This document shows, piece by piece, positions 17,266 through 26,381 of a DNA stretch of 64,000 nt. Origin of the DNA: Brevibacterium pigmentatum (GTDB lineage: Bacteria > Actinomycetota > Actinomycetes > Actinomycetales > Brevibacteriaceae). Where the stretch lies: contig NZ_CP050153.1 of the NCBI RefSeq assembly GCF_011617465.1, positions 1,798,001 to 1,862,000 on the forward strand, written 5' to 3'. A program made the translations under genes and the position numbers. Position 1 is the first letter of the stretch. Every line of letters begins with the position of its first letter. The notes beneath the pieces were generated by a model. That model saw nothing but the letters and a program-made list of their open reading frames with translations. It was not told the origin of the DNA and made no database searches.

Positions 17266-17763
17266 TCAGATCTGTGACCGGGAGGATCGCAGCAGCCGCG
17301 CCGCATTGGCTGCGAAGTTCTCTGCTGCATCGGCGGGGTCGACGTCGAAGAGTCTGCGGTTCTGTTCGACGGCCACGGAACCGAGAGTGAGCGTGAGGAT
17401 TCCATGAGAGAGTTCGGCTCCCAGCCGATCGGTCGCCAGCGCCTGCGGAGTGACATCCGTTGGGGCGATCGAATAGCCGAGCAGCACGATCTCGGCACCG
17501 TCACGGTATTTCAGCAGCACCTCGCGAAGTGACATCGCGGCGGCGAGTGGATCGACGGTGGCGGGACAGAGAGTATCGACTTCGGCCTTGAGGCTGCGCG
17601 AGATGAGGATGAGAAGAGACTGCTTGTCCTTGACGTGCCAGTACAGCGCAGACGGCTGAACGTCGAGTTCGCGGGCCAGCCGGCGCATGGACAGATCGCC
17701 GAGACCGTAACGCGAAAGGATGGTCAGGGCAGTGGTGGTGATGCTTTCGGCGGTCAGTGCCAA
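17266..17763 (-). CDS. TetR-family transcriptional regulator
   Basis: 165 residues. The N-terminal ~50 residues are the TetR helix-turn-helix (TALTILSRYGLGDLSMRRLARELDVQPSALYWHVKDK), and the C-terminal part has the TetR_C (tetracycline-repressor-like) spacing. At 165 residues it is shorter than most family members (190-220). It begins with TTG at 17763 preceded by AAAGG; the nearby ATG at 17772 is out of frame. It lies between two tRNA genes with no obvious target transporter next to it, so its regulon is unknown. Confidence 0.85.
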   Translation of the reverse strand: MALTAESITTTALTILSRYGLGDLSMRRLARELDVQPSALYWHVKDKQSLLILISRSLKAEVDTLCPATVDPLAAAMSLREVLLKYRDGAEIVLLGYSIAPTDVTPQALATDRLGAELSHGILTLTLGSVAVEQNRRLFDVDPADAAENFAANAARLLRSSRSQI

Positions 17764-17804
17764 TGAGACATACCTTTCATTCTTCCAAAGTGGCCGGTCC
17801 CGAT

Positions 17805-17833
17805 TTTTCAGATCGCGTTCCCATCGCTATAGT
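17805..17833 (+). promoter_or_regulatory. Promoter of tRNA-Pro
   Basis: TTTTCA (17805-17810), a 17-base spacer and TATAGT (17828-17833). The predicted start is about five bases before the mature tRNA-Pro 5' end. Confidence 0.6.
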
Positions 17834-17845
17834 AGTTCCTGGTCA

Positions 17846-17922
17846 CGGGATATAGCGCAGCTTGGTAGCGCGCCTCGTTCGGGACGAGGAGGTCGTGGGT
17901 TCGAATCCCGCTATCCCGACCA
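17846..17922 (+). tRNA. tRNA-Pro (CGG)
   Basis: 77-nt cloverleaf with acceptor CGGGATA/TATCCCG, anticodon stem CCTCG/CGAGG, loop TTCGGGA with anticodon CGG at 17880-17882, T stem GTGGG/CCCGC, and an encoded CCA. It is flanked by a good promoter and a terminator. Confidence 0.95.
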
Positions 17923-17930
17923 AGGGAAAG

Positions 17931-17965
17931 TGCCGCATCATCGCTCAGACGAGGATGCGGCATTT
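17931..17965 (+). terminator. Terminator of tRNA-Pro
   Basis: Perfect 9-bp stem TGCCGCATC (17931-17939) with GATGCGGCA (17954-17962), followed by TTTCTG, eight bases past the tRNA. Confidence 0.8.
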
Positions 17966-17991
17966 CTGCATTCACAGCCGATCACCGTCGC

Positions 17992-18029
17992 GATGGGGGT
18001 GCGCTGCACGAATGCAGCGCACCCCCATC
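17992..18029 (-). terminator. Terminator of the uracil permease gene
   Basis: Perfect 17-bp stem (17992-18008 with 18013-18029) closed by a CGAA tetraloop, 14 bases past the permease stop on the minus strand. No T-tract on either strand; it may act in both directions. Confidence 0.65.
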
Positions 18030-18043
18030 TTCACGACTCGCGC

Positions 18044-19450
18044 TCAGGAGGATGAGCCTGGCTTCCGGGAGCCGGCATCGGATCGGTGGGCCGCCTCGGC
18101 GAAGTTCTCTGCGAGGAGATCGGGATCCGTGCCCCGCCACCGTGCGATCGCCTTCATCACCTGGTAGATGATGATCGCCGAGGCGGTGCCCAGGGCGATT
18201 CCTTCGAACTGCAGTCCGCCCGGGGTCCAGGTGAAGTTCGCGATGGCGACGATGAGTGAGACTGCTGCGGTGTTGAGGTTGATCGGATTGGAGAAGTCGA
18301 CCTTGTTCTCCACCCAGATGCGCACGCCGAGCATGCCGATCATTCCGTAGAGCACGGTTGCCGCGCCGCCGAGGACTCCGGGTGGGATCGTGGCGATGAT
18401 CTCGCCGAACTTCGGCAGCATGCTGAGGATGAGGGCGATGATCGCCGCGCACAGGTAGGCGGCTGTGGAGAAGATGCGCGTGGCTGCCATGACGCCGATG
18501 TTCTCGGCATAGGTCGTCGTACCGGAACCGCCGCCGGACCCGGCGAGGATGGTGGAGAATCCGTCAGCGAAGAGCGTTCGGCCGGTAAGGCGGTCGAGGT
18601 CGCGGCCGGTCATCGCGGCAACCGACTTCACATGGCCGATGTTCTCGGCGATGAGGACGAGGACGACGGGCAGGAAGAGGCCGAGGTAACCGAGGTCGAA
18701 GGCCGGAGCATGGAACGCGGGCAGACCCACCCAGTCGGCTTCGGTGACGGTGGAGAAGTCGAGTTCGCCCTGCAGCCACGCCGCGCCATAACCGACCAGG
18801 ACGCCGATGAGGATCGAGAGCCGGCCGAGCATACCGCGGAAGAGCACCGTGGTGAGCAGAATGGCGATGATCGTGATCACGGCCGTCAGGGGAGCGGCCT
18901 TGACCCAGTCCCAGGCGGCGGGGGCCAGGTTGAGGCCGATGAGTGCGACGATGGCACCGGTGACCACCGGGGGCATCGTCACCTCGATCCAGCGGACACC
19001 GACGAAGTGGACGACGAGACCGACCAGTGCCAGGGTGACGCCCACGGAGATGATTCCGCCTTGGGCCAAGGCCATGGCGTGCGGTTCGAGGTCCTCTCCG
19101 GCTGTCGCCGAGAATCCCGTGACTGCGCCGATCGGGGCGAGCAGCCCGAACGACGATCCGAGGTACGAGGGCATCATGCCCTTCGTGATGAGCAGGAAGA
19201 GCAGCGTGCCGATGGCGGTGAAGAACAGCGTCGTCGACGGCGGGAATCCGGTGAGCAGGGGGACGAGGAACGTCGCGCCGAACATCGCCACGACGTGCTG
19301 GGCACCGATGCTGATGGTCCGCGGCCAACTCAGACGCTCCTCGGGCAGAACCTTCTCACCGGGACCGATCGTGCTGCCGTCCCCATGCAGACGCCAGCCG
19401 CGGCGACTGCCCGTTCCATCGTGAGTGTCCGTCTGTTCCGAATCCGCCAT
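18044..19450 (-). CDS. uraA: Uracil/nucleobase:cation symporter-2 (UraA-like permease)
   Basis: 468-residue inner-membrane protein with about 14 hydrophobic segments. NCS2/NAT family hallmarks are present: VLIAENIGHVKSV in the substrate-binding helix and GGSGTTTYAENIGVMAATRIFS in the second, close to the UraA GENIGVMA pattern. It should import uracil (or xanthine) with protons; the UraA-like second motif favours uracil. The start ATG at 19450 follows GAGGAG by seven bases. The gene is monocistronic, ending at the hairpin 17992-18029. pyrD (47.3 kb) is the other pyrimidine gene in the window. Confidence 0.88.
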   Translation of the reverse strand: MADSEQTDTHDGTGSRRGWRLHGDGSTIGPGEKVLPEERLSWPRTISIGAQHVVAMFGATFLVPLLTGFPPSTTLFFTAIGTLLFLLITKGMMPSYLGSSFGLLAPIGAVTGFSATAGEDLEPHAMALAQGGIISVGVTLALVGLVVHFVGVRWIEVTMPPVVTGAIVALIGLNLAPAAWDWVKAAPLTAVITIIAILLTTVLFRGMLGRLSILIGVLVGYGAAWLQGELDFSTVTEADWVGLPAFHAPAFDLGYLGLFLPVVLVLIAENIGHVKSVAAMTGRDLDRLTGRTLFADGFSTILAGSGGGSGTTTYAENIGVMAATRIFSTAAYLCAAIIALILSMLPKFGEIIATIPPGVLGGAATVLYGMIGMLGVRIWVENKVDFSNPINLNTAAVSLIVAIANFTWTPGGLQFEGIALGTASAIIIYQVMKAIARWRGTDPDLLAENFAEAAHRSDAGSRKPGSSS

Positions 19451-19648
19451 AGTGCTCCTCGTTCCGTTCTTCCCGTTTGCGGATCGTTGTCCGGGCGTCG
19501 GACAGCGGTCCGAGCCGGCGAGAGAAGTCTATGCTCCCGCTCGACGCCTCGACGAGTCCGCGATTGTCCTATGCGCTCGGTTCGGGTGTTCTCCCACTCC
19601 GATGCGGAGTCCGATACAGAGGAGAGGATCGCGGTTCAGATAGCGCAT

Positions 19649-19661
19649 TGAACGGTGTTCA
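19649..19661 (+). promoter_or_regulatory. BioQ-like operator upstream of bioB
   Basis: TGAAC-GGT-GTTCA, a perfect 13-bp dyad, 62 bases before the bioB start. It fits the TGAAC-N3-GT-type motif described for the TetR repressor BioQ of corynebacterial biotin genes. The regulator gene itself is not in the window. Confidence 0.55.
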
Positions 19662-19722
19662 GGAGATCTGACCTGGACTGACACAGAATCTGCGCAATCA
19701 CTCGGAGACAAAGGACCAATCG

Positions 19723-20859
19723 ATGACGACTGTGAACCCTGACCAGACCGTGAACCTCGACCAACTTGTGAGCCCTGACCAATTCGCCGAGTCCATCCTC
19801 GACGGGGCGGCAATCACGGAAGCGGAGGCACTCGCGCTTCTGTCCACACCGGATGAGGACCTCTTCGGGCTCGTCCATGCCGGATCGCGACTGCGGCGAC
19901 GATACTTCGGCATGACGATCAAATTGAACTACCTCGTCAATCTCAGATCGGGTATGTGTCCGGAGACCTGCACCTACTGTTCACAGTCGCTGGGGTCGAA
20001 AGCGGAGATCCTCAAATACTCGTGGTTGAGCACCGAGGAGGCCATGGATCAGGCGAGCATGGGCATCGGCGGGGGGGCCTCGCGAGTCTGCCTCGTCGCC
20101 AGCGGTCGCGGCCCCAGCCGCCGGGACGTCGACCGCGTCGCAGAGATCGTCGGACGCCGCAAGGGCGAGAACCCGGAGGTCGAAGTCTGCGCATGCCTGG
20201 GCATCCTCAAGGAAGGGCAGGCCGAATCGCTCAAGGAAGCGGGAGCTGACGCCTACAACCACAACATCAACACTGCCGAGTCCTTCCACGACAACATCGT
20301 CAAGACCCACACCTATGAGGACCGGACGAACACCGTCGAACTCGCCAAGACCGCCGGACTCTCACCGTGCAGCGGCCTCATCGTCGGACTCAGCGAAAGC
20401 GACGAGCAGATCATCGAAGCGCTCTCTGCGCTCAAGGCTCTCGACTCGGAATCAATCCCGATCAACTTCCTCGTCCCTTTCGACGGCACCCCGCTCGAGG
20501 GGCAGTGGAACCTCACCCCCATGCAGTGAATGAAGATCGTCGCGACGGCACGATTCGTCTGCCCCGACCGTGAGATCCGACTTGCCGGCGGTCGAGAGAT
20601 CCACCTCAAGTCGCTGCAGCCGATGGCCCTGCACCTGGCGAACTCGATCTTCCTCGGCGACTATCTCACCGCTGAAGGTCAAGCCGCAGCCGATGACCTC
20701 GCCATGATCCGCGACAACGGAATCACCATCCTCGGCCAGGAAGAGAAGACGGCCGGTACCTGCTGTTCGGACGCTCAGACCACCGCCGAGGCGGCCGACC
20801 ACACCGATCCCGTCATCCGCCGACGCGGCGCAGGCACCGTCGCATCCGCCAATGCCTGA
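19723..20859 (+). pseudogene. bioB: Biotin synthase, coding frame interrupted by an in-frame TGA
   Basis: BioB inserts sulfur into dethiobiotin using two Fe-S clusters and SAM. The first 268 codons (19723-20529) carry the radical-SAM cysteines C79, C83, C86 and the [2Fe-2S] cysteines C123, C156, C216. The frame then meets TGA at 20527-20529 and continues in the same frame from an immediately following ATG (20530) for 109 codons. That second part starts with [12 protein letters not shown] and holds the cluster-ligand arginine in [10 protein letters not shown] and the [11 protein letters not shown] barrel end. The family needs both halves, so the gene is either inactivated, read through, or made as two coupled polypeptides. 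The rest of the sequence is well conserved with no other lesion. AAAGGA precedes the start, and a BioQ-like operator lies upstream. Confidence 0.88.
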
Positions 20860-20870
20860 GAGTTGTCCGC

Positions 20871-22412
20871 TCAGGACCGGCGCAGGCTGCGCTTGAGGAT
20901 CTTCCCGGCCGAGTTCTTCGGCAGTTCGGCCACGAACTCCACTTTCTTAGGCACCTTGAATCCCGCCAGACGAGATTTGACGTGGACGATGACATCCTCG
21001 GCGGACAAGGGAGGCTGGCCCTCCTTGAGGACGACGAAGGCGGCGACCGCCTCGATCCACTTCTCGTCGGCAATGCCGACCACGGCCACCTCGGCGACCT
21101 GGGGCAGATCGAAGATCGCATCCTCGACCTGACGGCTGGCGACCAGGACACCACCGGTGTTGATGACGTCCTTGACCCGGTCGACGACTTCGATGAAGCC
21201 GTCCTCGTCCACTTTGACGAGGTCGCCGGAATGGAACCAGCCGTTGTCGAAGGCTTCAGCGGTGGCTTCCGGACGATTCCAATAGCCTTCGCACAGCTGC
21301 GGCGACCGGTAGAGAATCTCGCCTTCTTCTCCGGGACCGACATCGACGCCGCCGGCGTCGACGACTCGGGCCTCGACGAACATGACCGGCCGTCCGGCCG
21401 AACCCGGGTGGCCATCGTGCTCCTCGGGACGCAGGACTGCGCACAGAGGGCCGAGCTCCGACTGGCCGAAGCAGTTATAGAAACCGAGCTGCGGGAGCCG
21501 CTGGCGCAGACGCTCGAGAATCGGTCCCGGCATGATCGAAGCTCCGTAGTAGGCCTTGCGGAGGCTGTCGAGGTTGCGGGTGCCGAGGTCGGGGCTGTTG
21601 GCCAGAGCCACCCAGACGGTGGGGGCTGCGAAGAACGAATTGATCTCGCGTTCTTCGAACAGCGCCAGCAGCTGATCGGGAACAGGGGCGGGGACGATGA
21701 TGTTGTGCGCGCCGATCGACAGCAGCGGAAGCAGGAAGACGTGCATCTGCGCCGAGTGATAGAGCGGTAAGGCATGGACGGCACGATCCGTGGCTGCGAA
21801 GTCGAGCGACATCAGCGACGACAGGTACTCGTGGATAAGAGCACGATGAGTCATCACAGCTCCCTTGGGCGCCGAGGTGGTGCCGGAAGTGTAGAGGAGC
21901 TGCGCTACGTCCGTATCAGAGACGGAGAACTCTGCGGTGCCTGCCGGTGCGATCGAATCCGAGGTGGCGACCGGAACGAGGTCGGCGAAGTCGAACACCT
22001 GCGCGGCCGCACCGGTCGGAGTCTCGGTGACAGCGGACATGAGGTCGGCATCGGCGAAGACGATCTTCGCACCGGAATTGCTGAGAATGTAGTCGAGCTC
22101 GTCGTTCTTCAGCTGATAGTTGACCGGCACATGGATGAAGCCGGCCCGCGCGCAGCCGAGGTAGAGGAGGACGAAGAGGTCCGAGTTCTTTCCGTAGGCG
22201 GCGACCCGGTCGCCTTTCGTCACACCCAGGCGGACGAGTTCTCGGGCCACCGCTGTCACGGCAGAGTCGAGTTCTGCATAGGACCAGGTCCGGTCGGCGA
22301 ATTCGATGGCCGTATCGGTGGTGAATCGGCCGGCGCTGCGACGGATGAGGTCGGAGACCGTGGACGAATTTCCGATGGCGGGGGATTCGGAGGAGTCGTG
22401 TGTAGTTGTCAT
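20871..22412 (-). CDS. Long-chain fatty acid-CoA ligase / AMP-dependent acyl-CoA synthetase
   Basis: 513 residues of the ANL superfamily. It activates a carboxylic acid to acyl-AMP and then acyl-CoA. The P-loop-like LLYTSGTTSAPKGAV, the FYNCFGQSELGP A5 motif, the hinge WFHSGDLVKVDEDGFIEVVDRVKD and the catalytic lysine in NSAGKILKRS are all intact. Overall it resembles fadD-type fatty acyl-CoA synthetases; chain length cannot be told. Its stop is only 11 bases from the end of the bioB frame (convergent). The ATG at 22412 has no good ribosome site and lies close behind an AT-rich stretch, so it may be leaderless. Confidence 0.88.
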   Translation of the reverse strand: MTTTHDSSESPAIGNSSTVSDLIRRSAGRFTTDTAIEFADRTWSYAELDSAVTAVARELVRLGVTKGDRVAAYGKNSDLFVLLYLGCARAGFIHVPVNYQLKNDELDYILSNSGAKIVFADADLMSAVTETPTGAAAQVFDFADLVPVATSDSIAPAGTAEFSVSDTDVAQLLYTSGTTSAPKGAVMTHRALIHEYLSSLMSLDFAATDRAVHALPLYHSAQMHVFLLPLLSIGAHNIIVPAPVPDQLLALFEEREINSFFAAPTVWVALANSPDLGTRNLDSLRKAYYGASIMPGPILERLRQRLPQLGFYNCFGQSELGPLCAVLRPEEHDGHPGSAGRPVMFVEARVVDAGGVDVGPGEEGEILYRSPQLCEGYWNRPEATAEAFDNGWFHSGDLVKVDEDGFIEVVDRVKDVINTGGVLVASRQVEDAIFDLPQVAEVAVVGIADEKWIEAVAAFVVLKEGQPPLSAEDVIVHVKSRLAGFKVPKKVEFVAELPKNSAGKILKRSLRRS

Positions 22413-22540
22413 GATCCAAATATATGAGCCAGATCACGTTCCTCGAAAATCGTCCGCCGATCTCTTCATCGTGTTCCGTCTGATTCCAGGGACCACTGGC
22501 CAGGCCATGTTCCCCGGTCCCGATGTAATAGTGTGGAGGC

Positions 22541-23395
22541 ATGAGACATCCGAAGGTGAGTGACTGCGTTGAGGTCTTCGACTCCCTGTGGCCACCGGCC
22601 TTGGCCGAGTCATGGGATTCCGTGGGATTGGCCGTGGGTGACCCGGACAGCGAGGTCCGATCGATCCTCCTGGCTCTCGATCCGATGGACGCCGTGATCG
22701 CCGAGGCCGTCGTCCTCGGCGCGGACCTCGTGTTCAACCATCATCCGCTCATGCTCAAACCGGTGAAGTCGGTGAACGCCGCCACGCTGAAGGGCGGCGC
22801 CGTGCACACCCTCATCAGCAACGATATTGCGCTGTTCAATGCGCATACGAACGCTGATTCGGCCCGAGGCGGAGTCTCCGATGTGCTCATCTCACTCCTG
22901 GGCATCAAGGACGCGCAGCCCCTCGCCGCTCACAGCACCCCCGCCGAGTCGGGCATCGATTCGCTGCCGACGGGAATCGGTCGCGTCGGCGATCTCGACG
23001 AACCCACCCCCGTCCGCGACCTCGCCAGACGGCTGTCGTCACAGCTGCCGCGCACCACGACCGGTGTGCGCATCGCCGGTGACCCCGCAGCGACGGTCAC
23101 TCGCGTGGCGGTCTGCGGCGGCGCCGGCGACTCACTGTTCGACGAGGTCCGGGCCAGCGGCGCCGACGTCTATGTGACCGCCGACCTGCGTCACCACCCG
23201 GCCACCGAGGCGCTCGACACGGCGAATCGCCGGGAAAGCGGGCTCTCGCTCATCGACGTCTCCCACTGGGCGTCGGAGACGGTCTGGCTCAATGCAGCGG
23301 CCGAAGCGCTCGAGACGGAATTCGCCCGGCGCGGATTCACCGTCTCGCTGCAGCACTCGGCGGTCAACACCGACCCCTGGGTCGAACGGTACTGA
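22541..23395 (+). CDS. Nif3-like dinuclear metal centre protein
   Basis: 284 residues of the Nif3/YbgI (DUF34) family, with PPALAESWDSVGLAVGDP at residues 18-35 and the metal-binding VFNHHPL (H67, H68). The C-terminal HWASETVW supplies the partner histidine and glutamate. Family members form hexamers with two metal ions; the enzymatic role remains debated, despite the older GTP cyclohydrolase type 2 label. The ATG at 22541 sits unusually close to GGAGG, but the N-terminal family pattern supports it. It is followed 14 bases later by the zinc-ribbon gene, a conserved actinobacterial pair. Confidence 0.9.
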   Translation: MRHPKVSDCVEVFDSLWPPALAESWDSVGLAVGDPDSEVRSILLALDPMDAVIAEAVVLGADLVFNHHPLMLKPVKSVNAATLKGGAVHTLISNDIALFNAHTNADSARGGVSDVLISLLGIKDAQPLAAHSTPAESGIDSLPTGIGRVGDLDEPTPVRDLARRLSSQLPRTTTGVRIAGDPAATVTRVAVCGGAGDSLFDEVRASGADVYVTADLRHHPATEALDTANRRESGLSLIDVSHWASETVWLNAAAEALETEFARRGFTVSLQHSAVNTDPWVERY

Positions 23396-23409
23396 CAAGG
23401 AGACCGACG

Positions 23410-24138
23410 ATGCTCATCACGGACAGCCAGAGAACAGCGCTGCAGACTCTCATCGAACTCACCGCCAACGGGCGCGCACTGCGGTTCGAACATGACAATC
23501 CGAAGCGAGCGGAAGAGCTGCGGGAGCTCGTCGCCCGCCACAAGGAACTCGGTGAGAAACGCACCGCTGCCGCTGCCGTCGTCGACGGCCACCAGCAGGC
23601 AATATCCGAAGCCACCAGTCTCATCGAGGCGCAGCGGTCGAAGATCGAGAAGAAGACCGCCGAGCTCAACGACGGAACCGGCCTGACGAGCAGAGACATG
23701 GTGAATCTGCAGGAGGAGATCGCCGGTCACGAAGCTCGGGTCTCCGAACTCGAAGAATCGCAGCTGGAGGAGATGGAGAAGCTCGAAGCCGCCGAGGACG
23801 ACCTCGGCGCCGTCGATGACCGAATCGCCGAAGTCACATCCTCCGGCAAAGAGGTGCAGACCGCAGTGAAAGATCGGAAGGCGGAGCTGCAGGAGCTCAT
23901 CGCCGAGAACGAATCCGCGGCTGAAGGCCCGAGAAGCGAAATGCCGCAGCAGCTGCTCACGACATTCGATGCCAACGTTCGGCAAGGAGGTCCCGGAGCT
24001 GCACTCCTCAACGGACCGAACTGTCAGGCCTGCGGTCAGGAGATCGGCGGCGCAGCCTGGCACGGAATGCTCGGCGCCGATGTCAACGAAACCTATGAGT
24101 GCGAGGAATGCGAAGCGGTGCTGCTGCGTCGCAGCTGA
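23410..24138 (+). CDS. Coiled-coil protein with C-terminal C4 zinc ribbon (DUF164/CT398-like)
   Basis: 242 residues. Residues ~30-180 are a long, charged, heptad-like helix forming an antiparallel coiled coil. The C-terminus has four cysteines in NCQACGQEI and ECEECEAVL, a C4 zinc ribbon. The family is thought to bind nucleic acid or secretion partners, but its function is not settled. AAGGAG precedes the ATG by eight bases. It lies directly downstream of the Nif3-like gene and is probably co-transcribed. Confidence 0.9.
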   Translation: MLITDSQRTALQTLIELTANGRALRFEHDNPKRAEELRELVARHKELGEKRTAAAAVVDGHQQAISEATSLIEAQRSKIEKKTAELNDGTGLTSRDMVNLQEEIAGHEARVSELEESQLEEMEKLEAAEDDLGAVDDRIAEVTSSGKEVQTAVKDRKAELQELIAENESAAEGPRSEMPQQLLTTFDANVRQGGPGAALLNGPNCQACGQEIGGAAWHGMLGADVNETYECEECEAVLLRRS

Positions 24139-24177
24139 GCCCCGCTGAGGAGACCCGTCGACCCCGTCGGACGCGGG

Positions 24178-24957
24178 TCAGTCCCGGAGGACGATCATGA
24201 GGTTTGCCGGCTTCGACTTCGTCGCTGCCCCGAATTCGACCTCGTAGTACTCTTCAGCCCGAGCCACCAGGTCCTCCACGGTGTCCGGCAGAGCACGGTC
24301 AGCGGAGAGCAGTCGACCGGCGAACTCGCCTCGGTAGAACTTCGCCCAGTGGGAGACGACACGGCGCTTCCCACTGCTGACGGACACCGCACCCATGGTC
24401 ACGACCTGATCGGTGGGACCCGGCCACACGGACCGGTAGTCGCTCGAACGGCAGTCGAGGGCCACCTCGGCGGGATCAAGTGAACAGGACTTCGCCAGGA
24501 TCGGCTTCCAATAGGAGGTCAGCTTTCCCAAGGTCCCCAGATCGGTCTTCATCGCCAACCGGTAGGCGGGGATGTGATCGAGCCCGTGCACCCGACCGAA
24601 CAGGGCGGAGAAGATGTGAACGTCGTGGAGGCGCTCACGCAGCTGCGCGTCATCCTCCGACTGCGCCACGAGAACGCTAGCGCCCATCGCCTCGTAGAGG
24701 ACGCCGGAATAGGTGAGCAGAGCCGGAGCGCAGGGGATCTCATCGAGCACCGTGTTGCGTTCGACATCCTCGGTGAGTGACGCCCCGACACCGAGCTGTT
24801 CGAGGGCATCCCGACGCTTCGACACCTTTTTGAGGGCGGCCAGGACACGTTTGCGCTTCGTGGTGAGTTCCGGAGCCGAGAGACTGTCGAGGTCGAGCGT
24901 GGGGCCGGATGACGACGGAGTCTTGCCCTCGGAGGGCGGCAGCAGGATCTTCACCAC
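24178..24957 (-). CDS. yaaA: YaaA family peroxide-stress protein (UPF0246)
   Basis: 259 residues beginning KILLPPSEGKT, the invariant N-terminus of the family. SALFGRVHGLDHIPAYRL and the C-terminal region HWAKFYRGEFAGRLL match. E. coli YaaA limits free iron and DNA damage during peroxide stress. The start is GTG; two GTG codons in tandem (24957 and 24954) are both possible, and neither has a clear ribosome site. The gene is convergent with the zinc-ribbon gene and divergent from rnpB. Confidence 0.9.
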   Translation of the reverse strand: MVKILLPPSEGKTPSSSGPTLDLDSLSAPELTTKRKRVLAALKKVSKRRDALEQLGVGASLTEDVERNTVLDEIPCAPALLTYSGVLYEAMGASVLVAQSEDDAQLRERLHDVHIFSALFGRVHGLDHIPAYRLAMKTDLGTLGKLTSYWKPILAKSCSLDPAEVALDCRSSDYRSVWPGPTDQVVTMGAVSVSSGKRRVVSHWAKFYRGEFAGRLLSADRALPDTVEDLVARAEEYYEVEFGAATKSKPANLMIVLRD

Positions 24958-25090
24958 CCCATCGTATGATCCGGAGCTGACCCGGCCGGGACCGGGGGCA
25001 GATGAAATTGATCACGTTCACCCCCGGGACCCAGGGCACACGAGATCTGCGTGCATGGGGGAGGCCTCGAGCGACTACACTGGGATGCTT

Positions 25091-25463
25091 GAGGACAGGT
25101 CACCAGACGGTCGCGGCTCTCATTGCGAGGGCTGAGGAACGTCCGGGCTCCACAGAGCAGGGATGGTGGGTAACACCCACCCGGGGCGACCCGCGGGCCA
25201 GTGCAACAGAAAGCAGACCGCCCAGTTCCGACTGGGTAAGGGTGAAACGGTGGTGTAAGAGACCACCAGGGCGGCGGGTGACCGTCGCCGCTGGGTAAAC
25301 CCCATCCGGAGCAAGATCAGACAGACGACGTTCGAGGCTGCTCGCCGAGTCGTCGGGTGGATTGCTTGAGGCCGGTGGCAACATCGGTCCCAGATAGATG
25401 ACCGTCAGGCGAGAAGGGCGACCGACTCGTCGACAGAACCCGGCTTATCGGTGGCCTGTCCTC
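25091..25463 (+). ncRNA. rnpB: RNase P RNA, bacterial class A
   Basis: Catalytic RNA that matures tRNA 5' ends. The conserved core is plain: GAGGAACGTCCGGGCTCCAC at 25133, ACAGAAAGCAGACCGCC at 25205, GGGTGAAACGGTGGTGTAAG at 25240, AAGATCAGACAGA at 25313, and the 3' CAGAACCCGGCTTA. The 5' GAGGACAGGTCACC pairs with 3' GGTGGCCTGTCCTC to close helix P1, which sets the ends at about 25091 and 25463. A TACACT -10 element at 25076-25081 fits transcription starting at about 25089. Open frames across this segment on both strands are spurious. Confidence 0.96.
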
Positions 25464-25543
25464 ACTCTCAGCTTCCGTCGGCGTGCCTTCGTCGGCGGCA
25501 TCTGCTGCGCCTTCGTCGATTCCCGACGAGGTTCTTCACAGCG

Positions 25544-26377
25544 TCAGGACGGACTGCGTCGGACCTTCGCTTTGCCGTCGTTGACCGCGATCATCGCAGC
25601 TCCCACGATTCCGGCGTTGTTGTACAGCTTCGCCGGCTTGAGCTTCGCTCGCGTCTTGATCAGCGGCAGGAACTCGTCATGGGACTTCGAGACTCCGCCG
25701 CCGACGATGATGATGTCGGGGGCGACGAGGAGTTCGATCCGCGAATAGTACTGCTGCAGCCGAGCCGCCCATTCGGGATAGGTCAGTCCCAGTCGGGTTC
25801 TCACCGATTCTGCGGCCTGCGTCTCAGCATCGGCGCCGTTCATCTCGATATGGCCGAGTTCGGTGTAGGGGACCAGCCGGCCCTGAGCGAACAGGGCGGT
25901 TCCGATTCCCGTGCCCAGCGTCGTCAGCAGAACGGTCTTCTTGCGGTGCTTGCGACCGGCGCCGAAGGCCATCTCCGCCAGTCCGGCGGCATCAGCGTCG
26001 TTGAGGAAGTACACGGTGCGGCCCGTGCTCTGTCCGATGATCTCGGCGATGGGCGAACCGATCCAGCTCTGATCGAGATTCGCCGTGTACTCGACACGCC
26101 CTTCGCGGATGACACCGGGGAAGCCGCAGCCGACAGGCAGAGAGTCGAGGGTAGCGCGGTCGCTGACGAGTTCGAGTTCGACGGCGCGCTCGCTCAGTGC
26201 ATCCAGCACAATAGCGATCGTGGCGGCCACTGCATCCGGTGTGCTCGGTTTCGGGGTGAGTTCGCGCAGTCGTTTGAACGGCAGCTTGCCCGTCGCCGTG
26301 TCGACGAGTGCCGCTTTGATTCCGGTGCCGCCGATATCGATTCCGATCGCGAAGCGCGGGGAGGTCTCGCCGCTCAT
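25544..26377 (-). CDS. ppgK: Polyphosphate glucokinase (ROK family)
   Basis: Phosphorylates glucose using inorganic polyphosphate (and often ATP), typical of actinobacteria. The 277 residues start with AIGIDIGGTGIKAALVD, the phosphate-binding loop. NDADAAGLAEMAFGAG and LTTLGTGIGTALF match PPGK, and the zinc-binding cysteine motif of ordinary ROK kinases is missing, as expected. The ATG at 26377 has GAGGAG seven bases upstream, and the start lies five bases after the map stop, so map-ppgK form an operon. Confidence 0.9.
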   Translation of the reverse strand: MSGETSPRFAIGIDIGGTGIKAALVDTATGKLPFKRLRELTPKPSTPDAVAATIAIVLDALSERAVELELVSDRATLDSLPVGCGFPGVIREGRVEYTANLDQSWIGSPIAEIIGQSTGRTVYFLNDADAAGLAEMAFGAGRKHRKKTVLLTTLGTGIGTALFAQGRLVPYTELGHIEMNGADAETQAAESVRTRLGLTYPEWAARLQQYYSRIELLVAPDIIIVGGGVSKSHDEFLPLIKTRAKLKPAKLYNNAGIVGAAMIAVNDGKAKVRRSPS

Positions 26378-26381
26378 CTCA

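Noticed and set aside
17079..17504. Minus-strand open frame running through tRNA-Val
   Set aside because: Overlaps the tRNA and the TetR gene in another frame; no conserved motif.
24713..25384. Several open frames on both strands around 24.7-25.4 kb
   Set aside because: They lie inside yaaA in other frames or inside RNase P RNA, whose conserved core and P1 pairing explain the sequence.
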